Assembly (NCBI GenBank): GCA_019119815.1
Contig: DWWH01000025.1
Location: forward strand, 55,671 to 119,670
Source: Candidatus Eisenbergiella intestinipullorum
GTDB lineage: Bacteria; Bacillota; Clostridia; Lachnospirales; Lachnospiraceae
Length of the DNA stretch: 64,000 nucleotides
Direction of reading: 5' to 3'
Of this stretch, positions 52,992-62,448 are shown piece after piece. Made by a program: the position numbers and the translations under genes. The notes under the pieces were generated by a model, which searched no databases, was not told the DNA's origin, and saw only the letters and a list, made by a program, of their open reading frames with translations. Positions within the stretch are counted from its first letter, which is position 1. Every line of letters starts with the position of its first letter.

Positions 52992-53885
52992 ATGCGGGAA
53001 AATACGAAGAAGATACTGCGAAGTGATCTCACATTTGACATTGTGGTAAATGTGATCGGAGCGGTTATTGTGCTGATCGTGCTGGTTCCGCTGATCTTCG
53101 TTCTGGCCGCCTCCTTTTCGGATCCGGATCTGGTCATCCGGGGAGAGGTTCTGCTGTGGCCGAAGGGATTTACGACAGAAGCATATACCATGGTATTTGA
53201 AAATGAGGACATCTGGAGGGGATTTGTCAATTCCTGCTTTTATACGGCGGCAGGAACGGCGATTAGTGTGGTGCTGACAGTGCTTGCAGCATACCCGCTG
53301 TCCAGGAAGAATTTCATGGGACGGAATATCTTCATGATGATGATCCTTTTTACCATGTATTTTAACGGCGGAATGATTCCGACTTATCTGCTCGTCAAAA
53401 ATCTCGGGATGTACAATACTGTCTGGGCGCTTTTGATCCCGGCGGCTCTGTCTACCTATAACCTGATCGTGGCAAAAACCTTTTTTGAAAACAGCATTCC
53501 CGGAGAACTGTATGAAGCGGGAACGCTGGATGGCTGCAACAATATGCAGATGCTTCTGCGTATCGTGCTGCCGCTTTCGAAGGCGATCCTTGCGGTGCTG
53601 GTCCTGTATTATGCGGTGGGAATCTGGAATGCCTATTTTGATGCGCTGATCTATATCCGGGATTCTGATATGCACCCGCTTCAGATCGTTCTGAGAAACA
53701 TTCTTCTCCTTGGACAGACGGAGCAGATGGGGACGAACGATGCGGGAATGGCAGAAAAGGTGAAGATGGCGGAAGCAGTCAAATATTCAGCCATTGTGGT
53801 ATCAAGCATTCCCATGCTGCTGATCTATCCGTTTGTACAGAAATATTTTGTAAAAGGAGTTATGATCGGCGCGGTGAAAGGCTGA
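52992..53885 (+). CDS. LplC-type ABC transporter permease
   Basis: 297 residues, about six membrane segments. The N-terminal region reads VLVPLIFVLAASFSDPDLVIRGEVLLWPKGFT, typical of YtcP/LplC, and the EAA loop is ELYEAGTLDGCNNMQMLLRIVLPLS. AAAGGAGG lies upstream. Together with LplB it forms the channel of the second importer. The ATPase is not in the window. Confidence 0.92.
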   Translation: MRENTKKILRSDLTFDIVVNVIGAVIVLIVLVPLIFVLAASFSDPDLVIRGEVLLWPKGFTTEAYTMVFENEDIWRGFVNSCFYTAAGTAISVVLTVLAAYPLSRKNFMGRNIFMMMILFTMYFNGGMIPTYLLVKNLGMYNTVWALLIPAALSTYNLIVAKTFFENSIPGELYEAGTLDGCNNMQMLLRIVLPLSKAILAVLVLYYAVGIWNAYFDALIYIRDSDMHPLQIVLRNILLLGQTEQMGTNDAGMAEKVKMAEAVKYSAIVVSSIPMLLIYPFVQKYFVKGVMIGAVKG

Positions 53886-53939
53886 TTTCTGATTGGTACA
53901 GATATAAAATGCTGCTGAAGCGGCAGAAAAGAGGCAGGA

Positions 53940-55499
53940 ATGAAGAACAGACCTAATATCATCATCATTATGACAGATCAGCAGAGAGCTGATCTGCGCA
54001 GAAGCTGCGGATATGAGCTGGACACGATGCCGTTCCTGGATGAGTGGGCACAGGGAGGCGTCGACTTTGCACGGGCGTATACGCCAAACCCTACCTGTAT
54101 GCCTGCAAGGGTGAGCATGTATACCGGACGCTACAGCGAAAGCCATCATGTCAGAACGAATCATAATGCGAAGGATGCCTTATATACAAGGGATCTTCTG
54201 GATGTGCTCAAGGAGAATGGGTATGTGACCGCTTTATGCGGAAAAAACCATTCCCATCATGAACCGGAGGACTTCGATTTTCATGAGACGTGCGGACATC
54301 TCGGCTATGAAGGAGAGGTAAATACGACATCGGAGGAAATTGCCTTTGCAGATTTCTTAAAGAGCACAAACCACATGGAAATGCACCGGCCTTCTCCGGG
54401 CGGGGTAAAAGTGCAGCATCCTTACCGGAATGTGAGCTCAGCCCTGAAATTTATCGACGGCCTGGATGGAAATGCGCCTTTCTTTGCCTGGGTATCCTTT
54501 GCAGAGCCGCATAATCCCTACCAGGTTCCGGAACCGTATTTTGATATGTTTCCGCCGGAAAGTCTGCCCCCGGTAAAAGGAAAGAAGGAAGATCTTCCGG
54601 AAAAAGGAGACCGTTTTGTGTGGCTGAGGAAGGTTTGGGAGAAGATCCTGGGAGAGGATATTGAAACACGGATTCTGCGGGCCAGATCCAATTATCTGGG
54701 TATGCTGCGTCTGATCGACGATCAGCTGAAACGCCTGGTGGAAGGCATCCGGGAGCGGGGACTGGAAGACAATACGATTTTCCTTTATCTTTCCGATCAC
54801 GGTGATTTCGCGGGGGAATATGATCTGATCAGAAAGGGGCCGGACCTTCCGGATGTGCTGTGTCATATTCCGTTTATCTGGAGGGGACCGGGAATCCGTC
54901 GAAAGGGAAAGCTGACGGAAGCATATGTGAGCATTGTGGATGTTCTTCCGACGCTCTGTGATTATCTGGATATTGCGGTTCCTTTTGGCTGTCAGGGAAA
55001 AAGCATTCTGCCGCTGTTAAACGGAACAAAATATCCGCCGGAGGAATATGAATGTGCATTTGCGGAAAGCGGTTTCGGTGGTCTGTACTGGAATACGGAG
55101 GATCACTTGGATCTGATCACAGAAGGCGCATCCAGAAACATGGAAACCTTTGACTGCTTGAATACCTGGACCCAGTGCGGACAGGTGCGGTCTCTGTGGA
55201 AGAACGGGTGGCACATCCAGCTCGACATGATGGGAAAGGGATACTTGTACCGGCTTTCCGATGACCCGGCGGAGCTATGTAACCTGTGGGATGATCCTTC
55301 CTGCCAGGGACAAAAGCAGGAACTTCTTGCAGCGCTCGCAGCTGAGATGATGAAGCAGACAGATCTGCTTCCGGTTCCGCACCATCGTTATCGGGTAAAG
55401 GTTCATCCGAAGGGGTTTTGGCATCAGGATTTTGCCGCAGACGATCCGGGGGTCCGGAATATGAAACCGATCGGGGAAAGTCATCTGGAAGAAGACTGA
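53940..55499 (+). CDS. Cys-type sulfatase
   Basis: Type I sulfatase (alkaline phosphatase superfamily) of 519 residues. The active-site Cys53 lies in TCMPARVSMYTGR, matching C-x-P-x-R, which must be converted to formylglycine by an anSME-type maturase, not seen in the window. Metal-binding residues include the Asp in IMTDQQRADL and Asp-His in YLSDHGDFAGEY. There is no signal peptide, so sulfated sugars would be desulfated after import. AGAGGCAGG precedes the ATG. It is in the same direction as the LplABC genes. The substrate (sulfated mucin glycan, glycosaminoglycan or algal) is unknown. Confidence 0.9.
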   Translation: MKNRPNIIIIMTDQQRADLRRSCGYELDTMPFLDEWAQGGVDFARAYTPNPTCMPARVSMYTGRYSESHHVRTNHNAKDALYTRDLLDVLKENGYVTALCGKNHSHHEPEDFDFHETCGHLGYEGEVNTTSEEIAFADFLKSTNHMEMHRPSPGGVKVQHPYRNVSSALKFIDGLDGNAPFFAWVSFAEPHNPYQVPEPYFDMFPPESLPPVKGKKEDLPEKGDRFVWLRKVWEKILGEDIETRILRARSNYLGMLRLIDDQLKRLVEGIRERGLEDNTIFLYLSDHGDFAGEYDLIRKGPDLPDVLCHIPFIWRGPGIRRKGKLTEAYVSIVDVLPTLCDYLDIAVPFGCQGKSILPLLNGTKYPPEEYECAFAESGFGGLYWNTEDHLDLITEGASRNMETFDCLNTWTQCGQVRSLWKNGWHIQLDMMGKGYLYRLSDDPAELCNLWDDPSCQGQKQELLAALAAEMMKQTDLLPVPHHRYRVKVHPKGFWHQDFAADDPGVRNMKPIGESHLEED

Positions 55500-55579
55500 G
55501 AACCGGAGGTTCAGCGCGCGTGCCTCAGCAACGCTTCGAAATAAAGGAAAAAGATGGAAAAACGGGGGAAACTGTGAAG

Positions 55580-57000
55580 ATGAGAGGACCGAATCTGATT
55601 TATATATTTGCCGATCAGCTCAGATATTTCAGTATGGGATATGCGGGAGATCAAAATGCACAGACGCCCAATCTGGATGCCTTTTGTGCGGAAAGCACAG
55701 ATCTGTGCCGACCGTTTCCGGACATCCGGTGTGCGCGCCCTATCGGGCATCACTTTTTACCGGAAAATATACCACCAGCACGGGAATGGTGATCAATGAG
55801 ATCCGTCTTAACCCGGAAGATCACCATACCTTTGCGCAGGTGCTGAATGAAAACGGATATGAAACGGCCTATATCGGGAAATGGCATATGTATGCCGCCG
55901 AGCTTGGAAATCATTATGATCCGAAAAATTCCTACATACCGGAGGGGCCGGACAGGCTGGGATTTGACGATTTTTTTGCGGCTTATAATTTCCGCCATGA
56001 GTATGAGACGGGAACCGCTTATTACCATCTGAACAGCCCGGAAAAGATTTTTTATGAAAAATACGAACCGGATGCGCAGACAGATATGGCAATCGAACAG
56101 CTACGCCGTCTTTCAGCCGGGGACAAGCCGTTTGCGCTGTTTCTTTCCATCGGCACGCCTCATGATCCATGGGTGGAAGAAAATGTGCCAAAGAAATATC
56201 TGGAGATGATGAAAAACAGGAAATTCTTTCTTCCGGAAAACTATCTGCCTCAGAACGATCCTCATGCGGACAGCTGGGCCAGATTATCACAGGAAGAACG
56301 GAAGTATCTGACCGAATGGATGAGAGTATATTATGCGATGACGGCCAATCTGGATGAGAATTTTGGCCGGCTCAGGCAGGCTGTCCGTGAATTGGGACTG
56401 GAAGAAAATACGATCCTGATCTTTACTTCGGATCACGGAGAACTGTTCGGGGCGCATGGAAGAAGGGCAAAGAATATTTTCTACGAAGAAGCCGTAAGGG
56501 TACCATTTCTGATCTGCTGGAAAGGCCACCTGGCGGAAGGAGCCAGCAGAGACTTTGTGTTTAACACAGTGGATATTATGCCGAGTCTCCTGAGTATGAT
56601 GGGGCTGCCTGGGCCGAGGGGGATGGAAGGGGCTGATCGGAGCAGCTGTATCAAAGGAGAAGACGATACGGAAGAAGGAGCGCTGATGATGGGGACGGGG
56701 CCGACCGCCGTGTTTGGAGATGGATATGAATGGAGGGCGTACCGGACCAAACAGTATACATATGCGGTTTACCTTACAGACGGGCAGGAATTCCTTTTTG
56801 ATGATGACAGAGACCCGAAGCAGATGCAAAACCTGATTGACATTCCGGAATATACAGCTCTGGCAAAGGATCTGAGAAGAAAGATGTATCAGAAAATGGA
56901 AGAAATAGGTGATACTTTTGAAAAAAATACTTACTATGAGAAAAACTGGATATGCGACAGGAAGATCTTAAAGAAAACAGAGAGGGGAAAATACCTTTAA
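55580..57000 (+). pseudogene. second sulfatase, frameshifted near the active site
   Basis: Two frames together make one sulfatase of about 470 residues. Frame one, from ATG 55580, gives MRGPNLIYIFADQLRYFSMG to FCAESTDLC. The second frame then takes over with VSGHPVCAPYRASLFTGKY and runs to 57000. The break is between about 55700 and 55714 and is repaired by adding one base. The active-site motif CAPYR (Cys codon at 55732) lies just after it, and FTSDHGELFGAHGRRAKNIFYEE further on is intact. Either a recent inactivation or a sequencing error. If functional it is a Cys-type sulfatase related to the upstream one but not a close duplicate. Confidence 0.8.
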
Positions 57001-57057
57001 TAAAAGAAGTCTGTCCCCCACCGGTTCAAAAACCCTCCAAATGGCAGTCCAAAAAGC

Positions 57058-57087
57058 TTGCAGCAGGAAAAGAACATGAGCTATAAT
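57058..57087 (+). promoter_or_regulatory. promoter upstream of the M13 peptidase gene
   Basis: TTGCAG (57058-57063), an 18-base spacer and TATAAT (57082-57087). The transcript would pass the terminator-like hairpin at 57111-57154 before reaching the peptidase gene. Confidence 0.55.
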
Positions 57088-57110
57088 CAATAAAATAAGG
57101 GATTCTTATG

Positions 57111-57154
57111 TGCCGGAACAGGAAGCGTTCACTCCCCGTTCCGGCAGCTTTTTT
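57111..57154 (+). terminator. terminator or attenuator before the M13 peptidase gene
   Basis: TGCCGGAAC (57111-57119) pairs perfectly with GTTCCGGCA (57138-57146), followed by GCTTTTTT. It is only 20 bases before the start codon of the peptidase and about 17 bases after the likely start point of its promoter. It may end the sulfatase transcript or attenuate the peptidase gene. Confidence 0.7.
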
Positions 57155-57174
57155 CAGACGAGGAGGAAAATGTG

Positions 57175-59184
57175 ATGAGACAGAAAAAGAGATGGCTGTC
57201 CTTCCTGACAGCGGCGGCGCTGGCCGTCGGACTTCTTTTCAGTCCGGTACCGGCTCAGGCCGCGGAGATTGACGCGGCAGCGGCAAGAGAGGATTTTTAT
57301 GAGGCTGCGAACGGGGATGAGGTCGCGGCCATGACGATCCCGGCGGACGCGGCGAGCACAGGACAGTTTCAGCAGATTCAGGATGAGATCGACGGACAGC
57401 TGGAGGAACTGATCACAGGCTATGCGCAGAATCTTTCCGCTTTTCCAAAAGACAGCGACGAATATCAGCTGGGTGCGCTGTATCAGTGCGCGACGGACTG
57501 GGAGACGAGAAATGCCTACGGACTGGGAAGCACGATGGAAAACTATATTGCCCGCATCGAAAGCGCGGCGGATGTAGAAGAACTTCTGGACGTCTGCATG
57601 GACCTGAGCCGGAAATACGGTCTGGGCACACTGTTTGGCGCATCGTATACGACGGACCTGAAAAATGTGGAAGAAAATATGCTGGCAGTCCAGTCATTCA
57701 GCCTTCCCCTTTCCAAAGCGTACTGGCTGGGAACGGATGAGATCAGCAGCAGCGTGAGACAGCTTTATCTGGAGGTGCTCTCCGCTATGTATCAGATCCA
57801 TGGAAAGAGCGCGGCAGAAGCGGATGCCCTGGCGGCGCAGCTTGGAAATCTGTATATGGCACTTGCGCCCGCGCAGATGAATCCGGAGGATTATTATAAT
57901 CCTGAAAAAATGTACAATGTTTATCAGGTCTCCGACCTTCCCGGCTTTTTCGGCGGAAATCTGTCCCTGGAAACGTTGTGCCGTCTGTATGAAGCCGAAC
58001 CGGAGGATCCGGTGATAATCGTGGAGCCGGCCTGGATGGCGGCGGCCGGCAGCATTATGACCCCGGAAAATCTTCCTCTGCTGAAGGAGCTTGCGGTCGG
58101 CAGCATTTATCTGGACCTGTCAACTGTGACGGATACGCAGTCGCTGGATGTGACGCTTGCCTACAACCAGATGGTGAGCGGCGCGGCGGAACCGGAAAGC
58201 CATGAAAAGAACGCTTTGAATAATACGATTTCGATACTGACCGACTTTGCGGGCAGGGTCTACGCGGAGAACTTTTTTGACGAGACATCGAGAGCGGATG
58301 TGGAGCGGATCACAGAAGAGATCCTGGCGGTATTCCGCGAAAGGATTATGAATCTTACCTGGATGCAGGAGGAAACCAAAGAGGAAGCGGTCAAGAAGAT
58401 CGACACCATGACGATAAATGCCGCGTATCCTGACGAATGGCCGGAATATATGGAGAGTGTCCGGATTGTTCCGCCTTCTGAAGGGGGAAATCTGGTCGAT
58501 AACTATCTGAATTTGTTGAGCGTAAGCATGGAATACAACATCGCGAAAAAGGATGAGCCGCTGGAGCCGGACGACTGGAGCGGAACCGCCGTCTATATCG
58601 TGAACGCTTTTTATAACCCTTCCCAGAACTGTATTTTCCTTCCCGCAGCCATTCTGCAGGGCGGATTTTACGACAGCGAAGCCTCCGAGGAGGAGAAGCT
58701 GGGAGGGATCGGAACCGTGATCGGTCACGAGCTCACTCACGCTTTTGATAATTCCGGAGCGCAGTATGATGAAAAGGGAAATTTCAGCGACTGGTGGACG
58801 GATGAGGATTATGAAGTATTCAGCCGGCTTTCCCAGGAGGTCGTGGATTATTACAACGGCTATGAGGTGGACGGCATGCAGGTGAACGGCGCGCAGACGC
58901 TGGGAGAGAACATTGCGGATCTGGGCGGCGTGTCGGTGGTCACACAGATCGCTCAGATGAAGGGGCTGGATCTTTCTCAGGTATATGAGCAGTATGCGTC
59001 CATCTGGGCAGAAAAACAGACGCCGGAAAACCGGTATCAGATGATGATGATGGATGTGCATTCCCCGAATAAGGTAAGGGTGAACGCAGTGCTTTCCGCC
59101 ATGCCGGAATTCTATGAGGTCTACGGCGTTATGCCGGGAGACGGCATGTATCAGGCTCCGGAGGACAGGCCCGGGATCTGGTAA
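57175..59184 (+). CDS. M13 family (neprilysin/PepO-like) metallopeptidase
   Basis: Zinc endopeptidase of 669 residues, about the usual M13 length. A signal peptide (LTAAALAVGLLFSPVPAQAA) predicts export. The zinc motif is HELTH (His518, Glu519, His522) followed by AFDNSGAQYDEKGNFSDWW. The third ligand is Glu578 in GENIADLGG. The substrate-binding segment VNAFYNPSQNCIFLPAAILQ is conserved. The start is ATG 57175, with AGGAGG at 8 bases; GTG 57172 is possible. It is an extracellular peptide-degrading enzyme upstream of a CPBP protease and a peptide-sensing-type two-component system. Confidence 0.92.
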   Translation: MRQKKRWLSFLTAAALAVGLLFSPVPAQAAEIDAAAAREDFYEAANGDEVAAMTIPADAASTGQFQQIQDEIDGQLEELITGYAQNLSAFPKDSDEYQLGALYQCATDWETRNAYGLGSTMENYIARIESAADVEELLDVCMDLSRKYGLGTLFGASYTTDLKNVEENMLAVQSFSLPLSKAYWLGTDEISSSVRQLYLEVLSAMYQIHGKSAAEADALAAQLGNLYMALAPAQMNPEDYYNPEKMYNVYQVSDLPGFFGGNLSLETLCRLYEAEPEDPVIIVEPAWMAAAGSIMTPENLPLLKELAVGSIYLDLSTVTDTQSLDVTLAYNQMVSGAAEPESHEKNALNNTISILTDFAGRVYAENFFDETSRADVERITEEILAVFRERIMNLTWMQEETKEEAVKKIDTMTINAAYPDEWPEYMESVRIVPPSEGGNLVDNYLNLLSVSMEYNIAKKDEPLEPDDWSGTAVYIVNAFYNPSQNCIFLPAAILQGGFYDSEASEEEKLGGIGTVIGHELTHAFDNSGAQYDEKGNFSDWWTDEDYEVFSRLSQEVVDYYNGYEVDGMQVNGAQTLGENIADLGGVSVVTQIAQMKGLDLSQVYEQYASIWAEKQTPENRYQMMMMDVHSPNKVRVNAVLSAMPEFYEVYGVMPGDGMYQAPEDRPGIW

Positions 59185-59191
59185 AATACAG

Positions 59192-59313
59192 GATTGGGAA
59201 ATGCGCCTGACAGCTCATTTCCCAATCGTCAGCTTTGCGCTGAAGAATCGCTTCGCTACAGGAAGAATCGCGAAGCGATTCTTTCCACTTGGTAAAATGC
59301 GGCCTGCGGCCGC
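59192..59313 (+). repeat. hairpin array before the CPBP protease gene
   Basis: Three perfect stems are present: GATTGGGAAATG/CATTTCCCAATC (59192-59203 with 59216-59227), a 14-bp stem (59243-59256 with 59270-59283), and the palindrome GCGGCC-TGC-GGCCGC (59299-59313) next to the SD GGAGAGG. The sequence TGGTAAAAT occurs on both sides of the array (about 59179 and 59290), like a short target duplication. Confidence 0.7.
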
Positions 59314-59328
59314 GGGAGAGGAAGAAAT

Positions 59329-60228
59329 ATGGATAATAGACCGGATTATGAAAAAGGAACGGTGAGCGGATGGATGCACCGTTTTATGGAGGAGCATGCG
59401 AAGTGGTTCTGGGTGCTCTACAGTGTGCTGATCGTGCTGGTGATCTACAAGGCGTTCAGCCTTACGTTTCTGGAGAAAACGCCTTACTCCTGGGATTATG
59501 CTTTCCATCATATCACGCTCGCGCTTCTGTCCATTCTGATGATGAGAGAGGCGTATCGGGGTGAATTCCACATGGGATTTCGCGGAAAAGGATTCTGGAA
59601 AGGTCTGGTCATGTGCTGGCCTGCGCTGGTGTTCCTTGCTGTGAATCTTGCCGGCAGTCTCTGCATCGGGCGCGTTTATCCGGAGAGCCTGATCCAGGAG
59701 CTGGTGAAAAATTTTTCCATCGGCCTGTTTGAAGAGGTGGTGGTGAGAGCGGTCCTGGTGGGACACATGATGCACTACTGGAGAAATTCGCCGCGCAGGG
59801 TATTTAACGCCGTACTCTGGTCGTCGGTGCTCTTTGGCGTCCTTCATATCGGAAACGCGCTTGCCGCACCGCTGAATACGGCCTTTCAGATCTTTTATGC
59901 CACAGGCTTCGGCATCATATTCGCCGCGGTATATATTCGGACCAGAAATCTGTGGAGCTGCATTCTGGTGCATGCGCTGGTGGATTTTACCGGAAGTCTG
60001 ACTCTGATCTACCTGCCTCTGCAGCCGGATTATGAAGCGTACGGAGCGGCCGCCGCTGATCTGACCTATCTGGTGCCCTCAGTTGCGCCTGACTGGCTTA
60101 TTTCCGGCTGGGGACTGATCGCCATTCTGGGGCTGCTGCTTGGAACAGCGCTGTCCGTTGCTGTCGGGATATATGAGCTGAGAAAGGCAAAGGCAGAAGA
60201 AACGGCTCTTCTTTGGGAAAAAATGTAG
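59329..60228 (+). CDS. CPBP family intramembrane metalloprotease
   Basis: 299 residues with about eight membrane helices. The CPBP (CAAX protease/bacteriocin-processing) motifs are EEVVVRAVLVG (Glu-Glu...Arg), FGVLHIGN (His) and the final His in ILVHALVDFTGS. Such proteins act in bacteriocin processing or self-immunity and in membrane proteolysis. GGAGAGG lies 7 bases before ATG 59329, and the LytTR regulator starts 11 bases after its stop, so the three genes are one operon. The link to a secreted peptide is inferred. Confidence 0.85.
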   Translation: MDNRPDYEKGTVSGWMHRFMEEHAKWFWVLYSVLIVLVIYKAFSLTFLEKTPYSWDYAFHHITLALLSILMMREAYRGEFHMGFRGKGFWKGLVMCWPALVFLAVNLAGSLCIGRVYPESLIQELVKNFSIGLFEEVVVRAVLVGHMMHYWRNSPRRVFNAVLWSSVLFGVLHIGNALAAPLNTAFQIFYATGFGIIFAAVYIRTRNLWSCILVHALVDFTGSLTLIYLPLQPDYEAYGAAAADLTYLVPSVAPDWLISGWGLIAILGLLLGTALSVAVGIYELRKAKAEETALLWEKM

Positions 60229-60239
60229 GAGAGATCATT

Positions 60240-60980
60240 TTGAGTGAGATAGCGATATGTGAGGATGAAAAGAAAGACAGGGAAACGCTTTTTGCGTCCG
60301 TGGCGGAAGTATTGAAGAGGCTTGGGCTGGAAGCGGATCTCAATGTGTTTCAGAGCGGAGAAGAACTGCTTGGAGCCATGCGGGCGGGGAAAAGGTATGA
60401 TCTTTTGATCCTTGATATTTTTCTGAATGAGATGAATGGAGTGGAGGCAGCCAGGGAAGCCATGCGGATCCAGCCGGGAATCTGCATGGCTTTTATTACC
60501 TCCAGCCGGGAATTCGGAGCGGAGGCTTTTGAGCTGAACGCGGTGCATTATCTGGTAAAGCCGGTGAGCATGGATTCCCTGCAGGAGCTGTTCCGCCGTT
60601 TCCTCAGACGCTCCGGGATGCCTGTAAAGCAGCTTGAACTGAAATGGGGTAATAAAACGCTGCGCGCTCCCATGCACCGGATCACGAGGATCCAGAGCAG
60701 CAATAAGGGAGTTGACATTTATCTGCAGGGCAGAAGCAGCCCGCAGTGGGCGGACGTTTCCTTTTCGCATGTGGAGGAGCTGCTGGACGGAGAGTATTTT
60801 CTGAAGATCTCAAGAGGGCTTCTGGTGCAGATGAATTATATCCTCTGCATGGAACAGAATGTGTGCCGGTTCCGGGATGGCACCAGTTCTCTCATCAGCC
60901 GGAGGGAAAAGAAGGAGATAAGAAGAAAATATAATGATTTTCTGTTCCGCAGTATGCTGGGAGAGGAGGAAAACGGATGA
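60240..60980 (+). CDS. LytTR family response regulator (AgrA-like)
   Basis: 246 residues. Receiver: IAICEDEKKDRE, phospho-acceptor Asp59 in LLILDIFLNEMNG, and YLVKPVS. The output is a LytTR DNA-binding domain (about 135-240; MHRITRIQSSNKGVDIYLQG and FLKISRGLLVQMNYI). I chose the TTG start at 60240 because AGGAGA precedes it at 7 bases and the receiver fold begins immediately after. It overlaps its kinase by 4 bases. Members of this class often respond to peptides and activate exporters or bacteriocin genes. Confidence 0.87.
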   Translation: MSEIAICEDEKKDRETLFASVAEVLKRLGLEADLNVFQSGEELLGAMRAGKRYDLLILDIFLNEMNGVEAAREAMRIQPGICMAFITSSREFGAEAFELNAVHYLVKPVSMDSLQELFRRFLRRSGMPVKQLELKWGNKTLRAPMHRITRIQSSNKGVDIYLQGRSSPQWADVSFSHVEELLDGEYFLKISRGLLVQMNYILCMEQNVCRFRDGTSSLISRREKKEIRRKYNDFLFRSMLGEEENG

Positions 60981-62374
60981 GCGCATCAGACTATATCTTG
61001 CATGTCTATGGCTTCCTGATCCAGACGGTTCCGGTCGCGCTGCTTCTGTATGTTCCCTTTTCCGGTGAAAGCCTGCGCGTTTCCGGAAGGAGGTGGCTGG
61101 GGTGTCTGATCGGGTCGCTCGTCTTTTTTGCTGTGGGCTTTTCCCTGCTTGCCGGTTATCTGATGACAGGAGGGGAAGGGATGAGGGCTTACATGCGTTT
61201 CGCTGCCAACCTGTATATGGGGGTCGTACTTCTTTTGGAGCTCGGGCTGTTCTTCTGGAATGTGAGAGCCGGGCTGGAGCAGAAGCTGCTCCCGGCCATT
61301 CTGCTGGTTCATTACGAGGCGATCCTGTTTACGATCTGCAGTATTGTGGTAGGGTTCCTGCACCCGGGCAGAAATCCGTCAGACGGCTCCTACCTGATCT
61401 ATGGATGGGAGAACTGCCTGCCTCATACCGTGCTTTCCCTGCTTACCGTTCCGCTCCTTTTCTTTTTTATGAAAGGGAGCGTCCGCTTTGCCTGCCGGAT
61501 CATGGAACAAAGAACGGCAAGGCGCGGCTGCATCTATTTCGCCTGCGCGCTGCTCCTGTTCTGCGCCACCATTTACGGGCTGAACGTTACGGAGTTTCGG
61601 AACAACTTCTATGGACCGGGGCTGTTCATCATCCTTTTCTCCCTGCTGGCGACGGATTGTATCCTTTATATCATGTTTTTTCATGAAATACATATTGAGG
61701 CCAGAACGAGGGAGCTGGAGGAGGATCTCAGGCTGATGAACAGCCGGTATCTGCAGATCAGTTCCGGAATAGAGGAGGCCAGGCGCGCCAGACATGATAT
61801 CCGGCATCATCTGAATGTGCTCAGCGTCCTGAACCGGGAAGGAGACAGAAAAGGACTGGAGGAGTATCTTGCGCGCTATGAGGCAGTTTATCAGCAGCAG
61901 GAGGAGCGTTCCTTCTGCGCCTATCCGGCTCTGGACAGCATTCTGAAATACTATGTGCAGAAGGCGGAGGAGGCAGGCATCCATGTGACAACGAGGATTG
62001 CCCCCCTGAGGGAGGAGCCGGGCCTCGATGCGGTGGACCTGACCGTCCTTGTGGGAAATCTGCTGGAAAATGCCGTAATGGCCTGCAGCCTTACGGACGG
62101 GGAAAGGGAGAAAACGCTGGAGATCAGCATCAGAAAGGCAGACTCTTCCCTTCTGTTCCTGGTAAAAAACAGCTGTAGACAGGAGGAACGGGAGAGTGAG
62201 AGCTTTGAAGATTATACGGCATTTCCGTCCACAAGACATGCGATGCGGGAAGGCTACGGGCTGCGGAGCATCCACACCATCGCGGAAAAGTATGAAGGAA
62301 GCGCGGAATTCAGACGGTGGAAGGGGAGCTTTACCGTGAGAGTGGTGCTGAATCCTTCTGACAGACATCGTTAA
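60977..62374 (+). CDS. GHKL-domain sensor histidine kinase (AgrC-like)
   Basis: 465 residues. Six or seven N-terminal membrane helices (about 1-230) form the sensor, as in peptide-sensing kinases. A short coiled linker is followed by the phospho-acceptor region RARHDIRHHLNVLSVLN with His273. The GHKL ATPase domain has LVGNLLENAVMAC and GYGLRSIHTIAEKYEG. The start overlaps the LytTR gene (ATGA). No AgrD/AgrB-like precursor or processing gene is visible next to it. Confidence 0.88.
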   Translation: MSASDYILHVYGFLIQTVPVALLLYVPFSGESLRVSGRRWLGCLIGSLVFFAVGFSLLAGYLMTGGEGMRAYMRFAANLYMGVVLLLELGLFFWNVRAGLEQKLLPAILLVHYEAILFTICSIVVGFLHPGRNPSDGSYLIYGWENCLPHTVLSLLTVPLLFFFMKGSVRFACRIMEQRTARRGCIYFACALLLFCATIYGLNVTEFRNNFYGPGLFIILFSLLATDCILYIMFFHEIHIEARTRELEEDLRLMNSRYLQISSGIEEARRARHDIRHHLNVLSVLNREGDRKGLEEYLARYEAVYQQQEERSFCAYPALDSILKYYVQKAEEAGIHVTTRIAPLREEPGLDAVDLTVLVGNLLENAVMACSLTDGEREKTLEISIRKADSSLLFLVKNSCRQEERESESFEDYTAFPSTRHAMREGYGLRSIHTIAEKYEGSAEFRRWKGSFTVRVVLNPSDRHR

Positions 62375-62448
62375 ACATTCTCCGTTTTTCTTTTCGGACA
62401 GGGGAAAAGAACGCCCGACAGGAAGAGAAAGGAGCTGTTCGTGCATCA

